NCBI GenBank assembly: GCA_002256115.1
Contig: NKIK01000012.1
Coordinates: forward strand, 44,754-108,753
Source of the DNA: Burkholderiales bacterium PBB3
Lineage (GTDB): Bacteria; Pseudomonadota; Gammaproteobacteria; Burkholderiales; Burkholderiaceae_C
Direction of reading: 5' to 3'
DNA length: 64,000 nt
Shown: one piece after another, positions 36,796 through 46,100 of the stretch
Layout: each line of letters starts with the position of its first letter
Numbering within the stretch: the first letter of the stretch is position 1
Notes under the pieces: model-generated
What the model was told of the DNA's origin: nothing
Databases searched by the model: none
Seen by the model: the letters and a program-made list of their open reading frames with translations, nothing else
Position numbers and translations under genes: made by a program

Positions 36796-37878
36796 ATGTT
36801 CACCTGGGTTGGCAATCAGTTCAACACGGTTCTCAACACCTACGTGCTGGGCGTGGTGTCCGCTTTGATGGCTGCCATCACACCGTTGGCGCTGGCCTGC
36901 ATGACCATCTGGGTCAGCCTCTACGGATGGGCCGTCCTGCGAAATGAAGTGTCGGACAGCCTTCCCGTCTTTGCCTGGAAGGTCTTCAAGATCGGGCTGG
37001 TGCTTGCATTTGCACTGCAGGCTGCCTTCTACATTCGAAATGTCTCGGAGACTGCAGAAGCACTGGCTTACGGCGTCGCCAGCACGTTCCTTCCGTCGTC
37101 TTCTGACCCAACGACGGTAAATACGCCCTACGCGCTCCTCGACGTCTTCAATGACCGTGCAAGCCAACTGGTCGTCGACTTGTTTCGCGAGATCAGCATC
37201 ACACGCCTGGATCTGCTGTTCGCCGCGGTTGTGACCTCCATCGGCAATGTCATCTTTCTGTGCATCGCACTCTATGTGATCACGCTCTCCAAGGTCTCTC
37301 TGAGCTTCGTCATTGCCATCGGACCGCTCTTCATCCTGTGCCTGGCCTGGCGCCCCACAGCGCGCTTCTTCGACAGCTGGTTGTCCATGGTACTGAACAC
37401 GGTGGTCCTGACCTGGTTCGCGTTCTTTGCCTTGGGGCTGAGTCTGTACATGGGTCAAGCGATGGTCCACACACTCGAAGACCAAGGCGGCTTTCTTGGC
37501 TCCAGCTTCAATGCCGTATCCGAATCCATTCGGTACGCGATCGTCATGGTGCTGATGGCCGTGATCTGTTTCCAGGCACCCAGCCTGGCCTCGGCACTCA
37601 CCGGCGGGGCCGCCATCCAGCAAGGCATCCAGATGGTCCAGAACACCTTGATCGTCTCGCGCGGACGCTCGTGGTCCCCGGCCGCTGACGCAGGCATGGC
37701 ACCGGGCGGAGAGATGCGCGCAGGCGTAGGAATTTCTCATGCCACAGGGCACAGCGTCGGCGCCACCGACCGTTGGTCTCGATCCGCAGCTCATGAAGCC
37801 AGTGCCCTTGCACAGCGCAGCTACGGTGCCCTCCGCACCGCGGCCTACAAGCTTGCCGCCATGCGCGGACGCAATTGA
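36796..37878 (+). CDS. virB6: VirB6-like inner-membrane channel protein
   Basis: The 360-residue product has several transmembrane helices, including ISVSALMAAITPLALACM-like and LFAAVVTSIGNVIFLCIALYV stretches, with a soluble C-terminal tail rich in Arg, Ser and Gly. The helix pattern and the WFAFFALGLSLYMG segment are typical of VirB6/TrbL proteins. It forms part of the inner-membrane channel. The gene starts behind AGGAG. Confidence 0.88.
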   Translation: MFTWVGNQFNTVLNTYVLGVVSALMAAITPLALACMTIWVSLYGWAVLRNEVSDSLPVFAWKVFKIGLVLAFALQAAFYIRNVSETAEALAYGVASTFLPSSSDPTTVNTPYALLDVFNDRASQLVVDLFREISITRLDLLFAAVVTSIGNVIFLCIALYVITLSKVSLSFVIAIGPLFILCLAWRPTARFFDSWLSMVLNTVVLTWFAFFALGLSLYMGQAMVHTLEDQGGFLGSSFNAVSESIRYAIVMVLMAVICFQAPSLASALTGGAAIQQGIQMVQNTLIVSRGRSWSPAADAGMAPGGEMRAGVGISHATGHSVGATDRWSRSAAHEASALAQRSYGALRTAAYKLAAMRGRN

Positions 37879-37902
37879 CACCCTCAACGCAATGGAGGTC
37901 TT

Positions 37903-38598
37903 ATGAGCAGCAACCGTCCCTTCATCACTGCCATCTTGACCGGTGCATGTGCAGCTACGGCTCACGCCCAAGGCATCCCGGTGATTGACGTCGCCAACCT
38001 GGCGCAGACGGTTCAGCAGGTGAGCAACGACATCACACAGATCAACAACCAGGTCGCCCAGATCCGCCAGCTGCAGTTGCAAATACAAAGCGTGTCTGGC
38101 AGTCGCGGGCTCGGCACTGTTTTCAACAGCCCGCTCCTCAAGAACTACATCCCTGCAGAGGCCTACAGCCTTCTCAATGCTGTAGACAGCTCGGGCTATG
38201 TGGGGCTGAGCAGCACCGCCAAAGCACTGCGCGATCGAGGCATGGTCTACAACTGCCTCGATCTCAGTGGCACACCGCGCACTCGCTGCCAGGCCGAGCT
38301 CGCACGGCCCTACCAGCACAAAGGCTTGCTGCAAGACGCCATGCGTTCGGCCGCCGGGCGCCTGAGCCAGATCCAAACCCTGATGGCCCAAGTCAACGCC
38401 ACATCCGACCAGAAGGCAGTGCTGGAAATACAGGCTCGCATCGGCGCAGAAAACGCAATGCTCTCGCATGAGGTTTCACAGATCCAGATGCTGCAGGGCA
38501 TGGCGGACAGTGAAGAGCGAATCGCGCGTTCGCGCGATCGAGAGCGGCAACACCAAATGCTCTCCCGCACCGCCAAGGTGTCGGACTACCTGCCGTAG
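37903..38598 (+). CDS. virB5: VirB5-like minor pilin component
   Basis: The 231-residue protein has a signal peptide (AILTGACAATAHAQ). A long coiled-coil-like helical region follows (TVQQVSNDITQINNQVAQIRQ), then a helical tail (HEVSQIQMLQGMADSEER). This is the VirB5 pattern, a pilus-tip-associated protein. In most systems virB5 precedes virB6; here it follows. The ribosome-binding site is GGAGG. Confidence 0.85.
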   Translation: MSSNRPFITAILTGACAATAHAQGIPVIDVANLAQTVQQVSNDITQINNQVAQIRQLQLQIQSVSGSRGLGTVFNSPLLKNYIPAEAYSLLNAVDSSGYVGLSSTAKALRDRGMVYNCLDLSGTPRTRCQAELARPYQHKGLLQDAMRSAAGRLSQIQTLMAQVNATSDQKAVLEIQARIGAENAMLSHEVSQIQMLQGMADSEERIARSRDRERQHQMLSRTAKVSDYLP

Positions 38599-38693
38599 AT
38601 CCGCAGCTCCGTCAGATCCGGCCGAGCCAAGCATGTGCCTGGTGCCAGATGTGCCTGATGCCAGACGTGCCCAGCATCATTGGAGGACACCCC

Positions 38694-39467
38694 ATGAGTG
38701 CGATCTTTGAATCCAATCACGCTGCCTCCTGGGCGGTGTCGGGGGAAGAAACCGCCCGGGAGTCTGATGAGCCAAGCATCTGCGAAACGAACCGCTTGTG
38801 GGAGCTTGATCGCACGCTGTGCATAGAACGGTCAGAACGAAGGGCCTGGTGGGTGGCCGGAGCCGGCTTGACCCTGGGCCTGATGGGCGTCGCCGCAGTC
38901 TTTGCTCAAGGCCCACTGCGTCGGGTGGTCGAGATTCCCATCGTCGTGGACCGCGTGACCGGCGAGACCACCATTCAGCAGCGCTTGAGCGCTGAAACCA
39001 TCCCTCCCCTGGAGGCGCTGGACAAACACAACCTGGCCTCATTCGTGCGCGCCAGGGAGGGTTATGTCTGGATGTTCCTGCAACGCGACTTCGATCAAGT
39101 GGCCCGCATGGCCGTGCCGGCCGTTTTTGCGGAATACAACCGACAGTTCGAAGGTGACAACCCGCTCCACAAACGCATCGGAGCCAGCGAGGACTGGCGC
39201 ATCCAGGTGATCAGCGTTCGCCTGTCCCCGGCAGGCCGCAATGGCAATCGCAGCGAAGCCACCGTCACCTACGAGAAAACCGTTCGCGCTACCGAACGCA
39301 CTGTGCCCGAGTCCACGACACGCCATGTGGCAAGTGTGGTCTACCAGTACCAGCCCGATGCCCTGGCCAAAGAGCGGGATCGTCTGGAGAACCCGTTCGG
39401 GTTTGTCGTCACGGCTTATCGCTCCGATCCTGAGATCAACACCGCCGCGCAAGGACAACGACCATGA
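38694..39467 (+). CDS. virB8: VirB8 inner-membrane core component
   Basis: The 257-residue product starts at ATG 38694 behind GGAGG. A cytoplasmic N-terminus is followed by one transmembrane helix (about 51-71, WWVAGAGLTLGLMG). A periplasmic NTF2-like domain follows (FVRAREGYVWMFLQRDFDQ and EASVTYEKTVR-like stretches). VirB8 bridges inner-membrane and core complexes. An ATGA overlap couples it to virB9. Confidence 0.9.
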   Translation: MSAIFESNHAASWAVSGEETARESDEPSICETNRLWELDRTLCIERSERRAWWVAGAGLTLGLMGVAAVFAQGPLRRVVEIPIVVDRVTGETTIQQRLSAETIPPLEALDKHNLASFVRAREGYVWMFLQRDFDQVARMAVPAVFAEYNRQFEGDNPLHKRIGASEDWRIQVISVRLSPAGRNGNRSEATVTYEKTVRATERTVPESTTRHVASVVYQYQPDALAKERDRLENPFGFVVTAYRSDPEINTAAQGQRP

Positions 39468-40420
39468 TGCACTTCAGCGCCACCCTGGCCGCGTGCGTGT
39501 GGATCGCAGGAAGCCACGCATTCGCCTCACCGAGTCCAGCCGACCCGAGATTGCGCGAGGTGACCTACAGCGCACAAACTGTGGTCAGCATCCCGGTGCG
39601 CCGGGGTGTCGTGACCCACATCATGTTGGACGAGGATGAGTCCATCCTCGAAGTGGCAGCCGGGCTGGGCGCGGACTGTGCCAGAGCAGAGACTGCGTGG
39701 TGCGTGGCAGCCCAGGCCGGCAATCGACACCTGTTCGTCAAACCCAAAAGTACGGCCACCGCAGCCAACAACCTTGCGGTGGTGACAAGCCGCCGCGTCC
39801 ATGCGTTTCGCCTCGAGGTCTTGAGTGAGGCGGACACAAGACCCGCAGTCTTTCGGCTGATGGTCAGGGCACCCCAGCCTGCAGCCCCAAACAGGGCTTC
39901 GCTGATGACGGCCCCGCCCAGACTCACAGCAGGTACTTGGCTGGAACCGATCACAGCCCCGATGCTCAGCACGCCAGCCGCCACAAAGCCGAACGCAAGC
40001 TCCTCCCGAGAACTCGTGGCCGAGCGACTGAAGGCCAAGCCGCAGGCGCTGAACACTCGGTACTCATTCACCGAAGGCGACAACTCCCAGGACATCGTTC
40101 CGACCTTGGTCTTTGACGATGGTCGTTTCACCTACCTGAAGTTTCCCGGCAACCGAGAGCTGCCTGCGATTTTTCATGTCCTTGGAGATGGCGGCGAAGC
40201 TCTGCTGAACACGCGCATGGAAGACGACTTGCTCGTGATCGACCGCGTCGCGCGGCGACTGATGCTGCGCGCGGGGAATGCTGTGGTCGGCCTCTGGAAC
40301 GATGCGTTTGATCTTGATGGCAAGCCACCCATGCAGGGCACGACGGTACCGGGCATCGAACGTGCACTCAAATCCAGCGCTGACGAGGCGATGCACACAC
40401 CGCCAGGAGTCGCGCCATGA
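39464..40420 (+). CDS. virB9: VirB9 outer-membrane core component
   Basis: The 318-residue protein has a signal peptide (LAACVWIAGSHAFA). The N-terminal domain carries VVSIPVRRGVVTHIML and LFVKPKSTATAANNLAVVT, and the C-terminal domain ends TYLKFPGNRELPAIF and VIDRVARRLMLRAGNAVVG. These match VirB9/CagX. It forms the outer-membrane ring with VirB10. It is coupled to virB10 by an ATGA overlap. Confidence 0.92.
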   Translation: MMHFSATLAACVWIAGSHAFASPSPADPRLREVTYSAQTVVSIPVRRGVVTHIMLDEDESILEVAAGLGADCARAETAWCVAAQAGNRHLFVKPKSTATAANNLAVVTSRRVHAFRLEVLSEADTRPAVFRLMVRAPQPAAPNRASLMTAPPRLTAGTWLEPITAPMLSTPAATKPNASSSRELVAERLKAKPQALNTRYSFTEGDNSQDIVPTLVFDDGRFTYLKFPGNRELPAIFHVLGDGGEALLNTRMEDDLLVIDRVARRLMLRAGNAVVGLWNDAFDLDGKPPMQGTTVPGIERALKSSADEAMHTPPGVAP

Positions 40421-42084
40421 AACGGAGCCAATCCCCTGCGCCTGACAGCCTCGCCCCTGGCCCTTCAGAACGGGAATCGACCGGCGTCCATAGCTCCGCG
40501 CAGCATACCGAGCCCTGCACCTCAGCGGACACCACGCCGGACACTGAAGCTGGTCTCAACAAGTTCCCCGCAGTCGATGGTGAGGCGGTCATACCGGACG
40601 TCTCTGCCGGGAACAAGCCCGGGCTGTCCAAGAAAGGCTTGCTCGCAATCGCTCTGTTGTTTTGCGTGCTGAGCGCCATTGCCACATTCAGCATCCAACG
40701 CAGCCTGTCCAAAACCAAGACGCCTTCAGATCAGCGGCCTCAGCTGAACAAGGATCGGCCCATGGCGGCCTCTGTCCAAGCCCGCAAGCTCGATCTGCAA
40801 GCGCCGCCGACAGAGCTCAACTCAGCACTGCGCAGCGCAACCCAAGCGCCTGGCGACACGGCCCCTGCCCTGCGGTCTCTTGACCTCTCACCAACTTCAC
40901 CCACCATCCCTGCCCCCGTGCCCAATGCCGACGAGCTGGCAGAGCCCATCGGCATCCGTCGCCATGCTGGATCCGCTGGCGCCCTGCCCACCACAAGGCC
41001 CGAGGACGCCCCCATCCTGATCGTGAGTGCGCGCCCAAACCCTGCATCAACGCAAGATTCAACACAGCGGCGCATGCCGGTCACTGACGCGGGCATAGAC
41101 ACGCCTGAGTCCCCGACGCGGACCGATGCGCAAGATGCCTTGGACGCAAGCTCACGGAACCTGCAGGAATACCAACGCCAGCTTCAAACCCTGCTGACAT
41201 CTCTGAGTCACCGCGGCGAGCTGGCGGACGGTATGACAAAAGGCCTCCGCGCATCCAGCGATACGGATCTGGAGAGCAGGTTGAACTCCGAGGTGGGCGG
41301 AAGGCTGGATGCCAAGCCATCCTCAGGTGCACGGGTACAGGGTGCAGCAAGCACGACAGGCTACCGCCCAAACACTCGCGATGAGGGACCGGAACAAAGC
41401 CGCGGCGCTCTTTTTGGCGGGCAGCTGCAGGCTTCAAACACCGCCGCAGTCATGGCATCAGAGCTGAGTCACCGCAGCCTGACTCTGCCCAAAGGTACAT
41501 CGTTTACCTGCGCCCTCAAAACCCGTCTGATCAGCGCCGCGTCTGGTCTGGTCGGCTGCCTGGTCCAGCGCCACGTCTACAGCGATGACGGTCGGGTTCT
41601 GCTGATTGAGCGTGGCTCCCACATGGATGGCGAGTACCGGGTGGCGGCCCTTCGTCCAGGCGCTGTTCGCATACCGGTTCTGTGGACTCGAATACGGACC
41701 CCACATGGGGTGACGGTTGACATCGATTCACCCGGAACCAGCGCTCTCGGCGACTCAGGCATTGATGGGCATGTGGACAAGCGATGGGGTGAGCGCATCG
41801 GCGCGGCCATGCTCTTGTCACTGATCGACGATTCGGTGAAGTTGGTGATCCAGAACCAGCGCAGCGAGCAGGGGCGAAACGAAACCATCTTGCTTCCCTC
41901 GACCACCGCCAACACCAGCAAGCTGGCTGAGAAGGTGCTGGACAGCACGATCAACACGCCACCACTGATCTATCAGACTCAGGGCGCTGTGGTCGGCATC
42001 TACGTGGCACGTGATGTGGACTTCTCCTCCGTGTATGAGCTCAGGGCGACGGCACGCCCCACACCTCAGGAGACCCGCGAATGA
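40417..42084 (+). CDS. virB10: VirB10 core-complex protein
   Basis: The 555-residue protein has a long acidic and Pro-rich cytoplasmic N-terminus. One transmembrane helix lies at about 73-92 (GLLAIALLFCVLSAIATF). A long Pro/Thr/Ser-rich periplasmic linker (about 110-330) precedes the C-terminal beta-barrel domain (SLTLPKGTSFTCALKTRL and DGRVLLIERGSHMDGEY). VirB10 spans both membranes. The linker is unusually long and low in complexity. It is coupled to virB11. Confidence 0.92.
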   Translation: MKRSQSPAPDSLAPGPSERESTGVHSSAQHTEPCTSADTTPDTEAGLNKFPAVDGEAVIPDVSAGNKPGLSKKGLLAIALLFCVLSAIATFSIQRSLSKTKTPSDQRPQLNKDRPMAASVQARKLDLQAPPTELNSALRSATQAPGDTAPALRSLDLSPTSPTIPAPVPNADELAEPIGIRRHAGSAGALPTTRPEDAPILIVSARPNPASTQDSTQRRMPVTDAGIDTPESPTRTDAQDALDASSRNLQEYQRQLQTLLTSLSHRGELADGMTKGLRASSDTDLESRLNSEVGGRLDAKPSSGARVQGAASTTGYRPNTRDEGPEQSRGALFGGQLQASNTAAVMASELSHRSLTLPKGTSFTCALKTRLISAASGLVGCLVQRHVYSDDGRVLLIERGSHMDGEYRVAALRPGAVRIPVLWTRIRTPHGVTVDIDSPGTSALGDSGIDGHVDKRWGERIGAAMLLSLIDDSVKLVIQNQRSEQGRNETILLPSTTANTSKLAEKVLDSTINTPPLIYQTQGAVVGIYVARDVDFSSVYELRATARPTPQETRE

Positions 42085-43238
42085 AAGCCGTGGTTGCCAG
42101 CTCGCTTCAAGATGGCCCCGAAGGCTGCACGGTCGAGGCCGTATGGCGCGGCGATGCCACTTCTGTCGTCGAGTTCATGCGTCCGCTTCGGGAGCAACTC
42201 GATGCGCCGGGTGTTCTCGAAGTCTGCGTCAACCGCCCCGGCAAGCTGATGGTGGAAACAGCCACGGGTTGGCGCTCGGTCGCAGCCCCAGAGATGACGC
42301 AAGAGCGCTGCCTGGCTCTTGCCGTTGCAGTGGCCACGTTCTGCGATCAGCACATCAGCTCAACATGCCCATTGCTTTGCGCAAACCTCCCGAGCGGCGA
42401 GCGCATCCAGTTTGCGATACCCCCGGCGGTACCCCGTGACACCGTGTCCATTTCTGTGCGCAAGCCCTCCCAGTTGACCCGGGCTCTGGAGGACTTCAAG
42501 CGGGAGGGTCTGTTGGACTGCTGGAGTCGCACAAGGCCATCTGTGACCGGGACATCCGATTTCAGGGAACAGGAACTCCTAAGTCTGTATGAGACAGGCC
42601 ACTACATCGAGTTCCTGAAGCTCGCGGTTCGAAGCCAACAAACCATGGTGGTCAGTGGACGCACCGGATCTGGCAAAACGACATTCATGAAGAGCTTGAT
42701 TCGTGAGGTTCCGCGCCAGGAACGACTCATCACGATTGAAGACACTCCCGAGCTGACCTTGGCCGACCATCCCAACGCGGTGCATCTCTTCTACAGCAAG
42801 GGCGCCCAAGGATCGGCCCATCTCTCCGCCAAATCTCTTCTGGAAAGCTGCCTGCGCATGAGGCCCGACCGGATCTTGCTGGCGGAGGTGCGAGGAGATG
42901 AGTGCTTCCACTTTGTCCGGCTGGCAGCCTCGGGCCATCCAGGCAGCATCACCAGCATCCACGCAGGCAGCTGCGAACTGGCCCGTGAGCAGATGGCCTT
43001 GATGATCCGAGAGACCTCTGCAGGCGGTGGTCTGGGCCTCGATGAAATCAGACGATTGCTTGATGGGATCATTGACGTCTTCGTTCATTTCGACCGCGAC
43101 GAGCAAGGCCGCTTCATCTCGGACATTCAGTACCGACCGCGCAGCTCGCGTACCCGCCAGAACAAGTCGCGAGGTTCCAGCTCGGTTTTTCCTGAAGCCT
43201 GGGTGAGGCCCACGCGCCATCAAGCGAGGGCGCGATGA
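42081..43238 (+). CDS. virB11: VirB11 traffic ATPase
   Basis: The 385-residue hexameric ATPase has Walker A GRTGSGKTT near residues 193-201. An Asp box (ITIEDTPELTL) follows, then Walker B LLAEVRGDECF and the His box-like GHPGSITSIHAG. It drives pilus and substrate stages together with VirB4. It is coupled to virD4 by an ATGA overlap. Confidence 0.95.
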   Translation: MKAVVASSLQDGPEGCTVEAVWRGDATSVVEFMRPLREQLDAPGVLEVCVNRPGKLMVETATGWRSVAAPEMTQERCLALAVAVATFCDQHISSTCPLLCANLPSGERIQFAIPPAVPRDTVSISVRKPSQLTRALEDFKREGLLDCWSRTRPSVTGTSDFREQELLSLYETGHYIEFLKLAVRSQQTMVVSGRTGSGKTTFMKSLIREVPRQERLITIEDTPELTLADHPNAVHLFYSKGAQGSAHLSAKSLLESCLRMRPDRILLAEVRGDECFHFVRLAASGHPGSITSIHAGSCELAREQMALMIRETSAGGGLGLDEIRRLLDGIIDVFVHFDRDEQGRFISDIQYRPRSSRTRQNKSRGSSSVFPEAWVRPTRHQARAR

Positions 43239-45256
43239 GCTCCGCTGGTGTGCTACCCGGCCCCACCTGGTCACCCCGACGTAGATGTGCGGCCGGCCTG
43301 TTTGCAGTTGCAGGGCTGGTGGGCGCGGCCTGTGTTGTCAGCTACCTGGCTGGCGTCCTTTTCCTGATACTGAGCAAGACCGACCCGAGGCAGGCTGGGC
43401 CCACCAGCATTGCCCTGTACTGGCGCTTCTACAGCACGGACACCGTGCTGAGAAAACGCCTACAGACGGCCATCACCGCCGCATTCGGTCTCGTGATCCT
43501 GCCTGCCGCGGGGTTGCTCGCCAGCGCTCGCACGCGGCGCCCCCTTCATGGCGATGCCCGATTCGCCACGCGCGCTGAAATCGAACGTGCGGGCTTCTAC
43601 TCAAGAGATGGATCGCCAGCAATCCTTCTGGGGCGCGACCGGGGCCGCTTTCTGAGCTTGCGCGGGCAACTGTCCGTCATGTTGTCAGCCCCCACTCGCA
43701 GCGGCAAAGGTGTGGGCGTGGTCATCCCCAACCTGCTGAACTGGCCCGACTCTGTCGTGGTCCTCGACATCAAGGGCGAGAACTACGACATCACCGCGGG
43801 GTATCGGGCCGCTCACGGGCAGGCTGTCTACGCCTTCTCCCCGTTCGACGAGGACGCACGGAGCCATCGATGGAATCCGCTGGAGACCGTTCGAACCGAC
43901 CCGCTGCACCGCGTTGGTGACTTGCTGGCGATCGCCCAGATCTTCTTCCCGACCGAGAGTGGCAGCACCTCATCTGAGGCCTTCTTCAACGACCAGGCGC
44001 GCAGCCTCTTCATGGGCCTGGGACTGCTGCTGCTAGAAACCCCCGCGTTGCCACGGACCATGGGAGAAATGCTTCGTCAGTCCTCCGGCAAAGGGCAGCC
44101 TTTGAAGGAGCACCTGATCTCCTTCATGCAGCAACGCAAGCAAGGGCCGCGTCCCCTGAGCCAAGAATGCACGGACGCGTTTCAGCGCCTACTCTCTAAC
44201 TCGGACAACACCCTGACCAGCATCGTCGCTACTTTCAATGCACCACTGACTTTATTTGCAGATGCGGTGGTTGATGCTGCCACCAGCGCCAGTGACTTCC
44301 GAGTCGACGAAACACGCCGTCGCCGCATGTCCATCTATGTCCGCATCCCCCCAAATCGGCTGGCCACGGCCAAGCCACTGCTGAACCTGTTTTTCTCCCA
44401 GCTGATCCTGCTGAACACGCGACACCTCCCGGAACAGGACCCGACACTGACGCTGCAATGTCTGCTGATCCATGACGAGTTCACCGCCATGGGGCGAGTG
44501 CCCATCATCAGCAGCGCTGCGGGCTTCCTTGCGGGATACAACCTGCGGCTGCTCACCGTGGTCCAGGCCATGTCGCAGCTCGATGTCGTCTACGGAGAAA
44601 AGGACGCCCGGTCCTTCGCCACCAACCACGGCGTACAAATTCTCTTCGCACCACGCGAGCAGCGCGATGCCGACGAATACAGCGCCATGCTGGGCCACTA
44701 CACGGAACGGTGCACCTCACGAGGTCGCAGCCAGTCCTTCAGTGCCCAAGGCCAGAGCAGCATCAGCAGCAATGAGAGCGAGCAACGCCGCGCGCTGCTG
44801 CTGCCGCAGGAGTTCAAGGAACTGGGCAGTGAGCGCCTGGTCCTGATCAGCGAGGGCTGCAAACCCATTCTTGCGGAGAAGATTCGCTACCACCGCGATC
44901 CCGCCTTCGTGCTGCGCCTGCGCGCGCCCCCCCCCCTGGTCCCAAGAATGGACATGGAACTGCACTTCGCACGAATCCAAGAGCGATGGCGCTACGCCGA
45001 TGACAACCTCCCCGACGAAAAGACCATCCAGGTCGAGGACATAGCCTACGACCTGAGCGCACTGCCGGATCAGCTCACCGGATCTCCGGAGGACATTGCC
45101 TCGCTCCTGCTTGACTTCCTGGAGGACGCGGGCGCCACGCAGGACGCCACCGGGGGCCAGATCGAGCCTCTGGGAGATGCCGATGGCGTATTGATTCATC
45201 AGCAACCGACTTTTAGCGCTCCCCCCGCCCCGATCCGCACTCAACTGCGAGCTTGA
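43235..45256 (+). CDS. virD4: VirD4-like type IV coupling protein
   Basis: The 673-residue protein has two N-terminal transmembrane helices (about 18-45 and 78-100). Walker A reads TRSGKGVG near residues 152-159, and Walker B is ILLIHDEFTAMG-like (CLLIHDEFTAMGR). It couples relaxase-DNA complexes to the channel. Its presence indicates that the system was made for conjugation or effector export. The C-terminal tail (about 590-673) is Pro/Gln-rich. Confidence 0.95.
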   Translation: MSSAGVLPGPTWSPRRRCAAGLFAVAGLVGAACVVSYLAGVLFLILSKTDPRQAGPTSIALYWRFYSTDTVLRKRLQTAITAAFGLVILPAAGLLASARTRRPLHGDARFATRAEIERAGFYSRDGSPAILLGRDRGRFLSLRGQLSVMLSAPTRSGKGVGVVIPNLLNWPDSVVVLDIKGENYDITAGYRAAHGQAVYAFSPFDEDARSHRWNPLETVRTDPLHRVGDLLAIAQIFFPTESGSTSSEAFFNDQARSLFMGLGLLLLETPALPRTMGEMLRQSSGKGQPLKEHLISFMQQRKQGPRPLSQECTDAFQRLLSNSDNTLTSIVATFNAPLTLFADAVVDAATSASDFRVDETRRRRMSIYVRIPPNRLATAKPLLNLFFSQLILLNTRHLPEQDPTLTLQCLLIHDEFTAMGRVPIISSAAGFLAGYNLRLLTVVQAMSQLDVVYGEKDARSFATNHGVQILFAPREQRDADEYSAMLGHYTERCTSRGRSQSFSAQGQSSISSNESEQRRALLLPQEFKELGSERLVLISEGCKPILAEKIRYHRDPAFVLRLRAPPPLVPRMDMELHFARIQERWRYADDNLPDEKTIQVEDIAYDLSALPDQLTGSPEDIASLLLDFLEDAGATQDATGGQIEPLGDADGVLIHQQPTFSAPPAPIRTQLRA

Positions 45257-45307
45257 AATGGAACTTCACTGCGTTCCAACTCAGTCACAGCGCAAGGGAA
45301 CCACACC

Positions 45308-46069
45308 ATGAGAACAACAGCAAGCCAGCGCCCGAAGCTGGCCTTGAGACTTCGGGAAGCCGTCTGTCGCATGCCCTTCACCTGGGGCCGAGCAGCACTC
45401 GTCAGCAGCATTGGCGGCCGGCTTTTGCTTTGCGCTCTACCTGCCTTGGCCTCCTGCACATCGCCACCCGGGCCGCCGAATGTGGAGGAAACGCGTCGGC
45501 GCCCGCTGAACATCGCCGCTGCCGTTGATCTACTGGCCTGCAGAAACGAGGCTCACAACACCAAACTGCTGCTCAACGACAAGGAGCTTGCCCTGCACGA
45601 AGCCCAATCAAACAGAGCGGCGAACGCAGTTGAGCGGGCAAACCTTCTCCGCACGCACCTGCAACTCCTCGCCGATCACCCGCAAGTTCGGCCCCCTCAA
45701 GTCAACCAGGTGATCCTTGTGCACTTCGACTCAGGGAGCTCGGACCTCAAGCGACCCAGCCCAGCAACCACCGCCATGATCGAGGCGGCCAAATCCGCAC
45801 CTTTGGTGGTCTTGCGAGGCCGCACTGATGGCAGCAAAGAGACGCTGGCCGACTCGCGACTGGCGCGCGCTCGGACCGCGGCCGTCTACGAGTTCTTGGT
45901 CAGCGCCGGCATCAGGCCAGACCGAATACGCAGCACCTACCAAGCAATAGGGGATCATCTGGCCGACAACAGCAGCGCCGCTGGACGAGCCAAGAATCGA
46001 AGAGTCGAGGTCGAGATCTATGCGGCGACGCCCACCGCATGGATGCCACCCAAGGACCTCCACGACTGA
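45308..46069 (+). CDS. OmpA-like peptidoglycan-binding lipoprotein of the T4SS locus
   Basis: The 253-residue product carries a lipobox (LASC, Cys50) behind a long basic N-terminus, so the processed start may be the internal Met22. The C-terminal OmpA domain (about 140-245) shows VHFDSGSSDLKRPS, LRGRTDGSKETLADSRLARARTAA and RAKNRRVEVEI. It would anchor the channel to peptidoglycan. It could stand in for the missing VirB7 lipoprotein, but that is inference. Confidence 0.82.
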   Translation: MRTTASQRPKLALRLREAVCRMPFTWGRAALVSSIGGRLLLCALPALASCTSPPGPPNVEETRRRPLNIAAAVDLLACRNEAHNTKLLLNDKELALHEAQSNRAANAVERANLLRTHLQLLADHPQVRPPQVNQVILVHFDSGSSDLKRPSPATTAMIEAAKSAPLVVLRGRTDGSKETLADSRLARARTAAVYEFLVSAGIRPDRIRSTYQAIGDHLADNSSAAGRAKNRRVEVEIYAATPTAWMPPKDLHD

Positions 46070-46100
46070 TCCTCCCAACTCACAAGACAGGAGCAGCGAT

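Noticed and set aside
36289..38469. Long minus-strand frame of 726 codons
   Set aside because: It lies antisense to virB6 and virB5, whose products have clear family features, and its own translation is rich in low-complexity Gly/His/Cys without a recognisable domain.
42579..43274. Minus-strand frame of 231 codons
   Set aside because: It is antisense to virB11 and the start of virD4.
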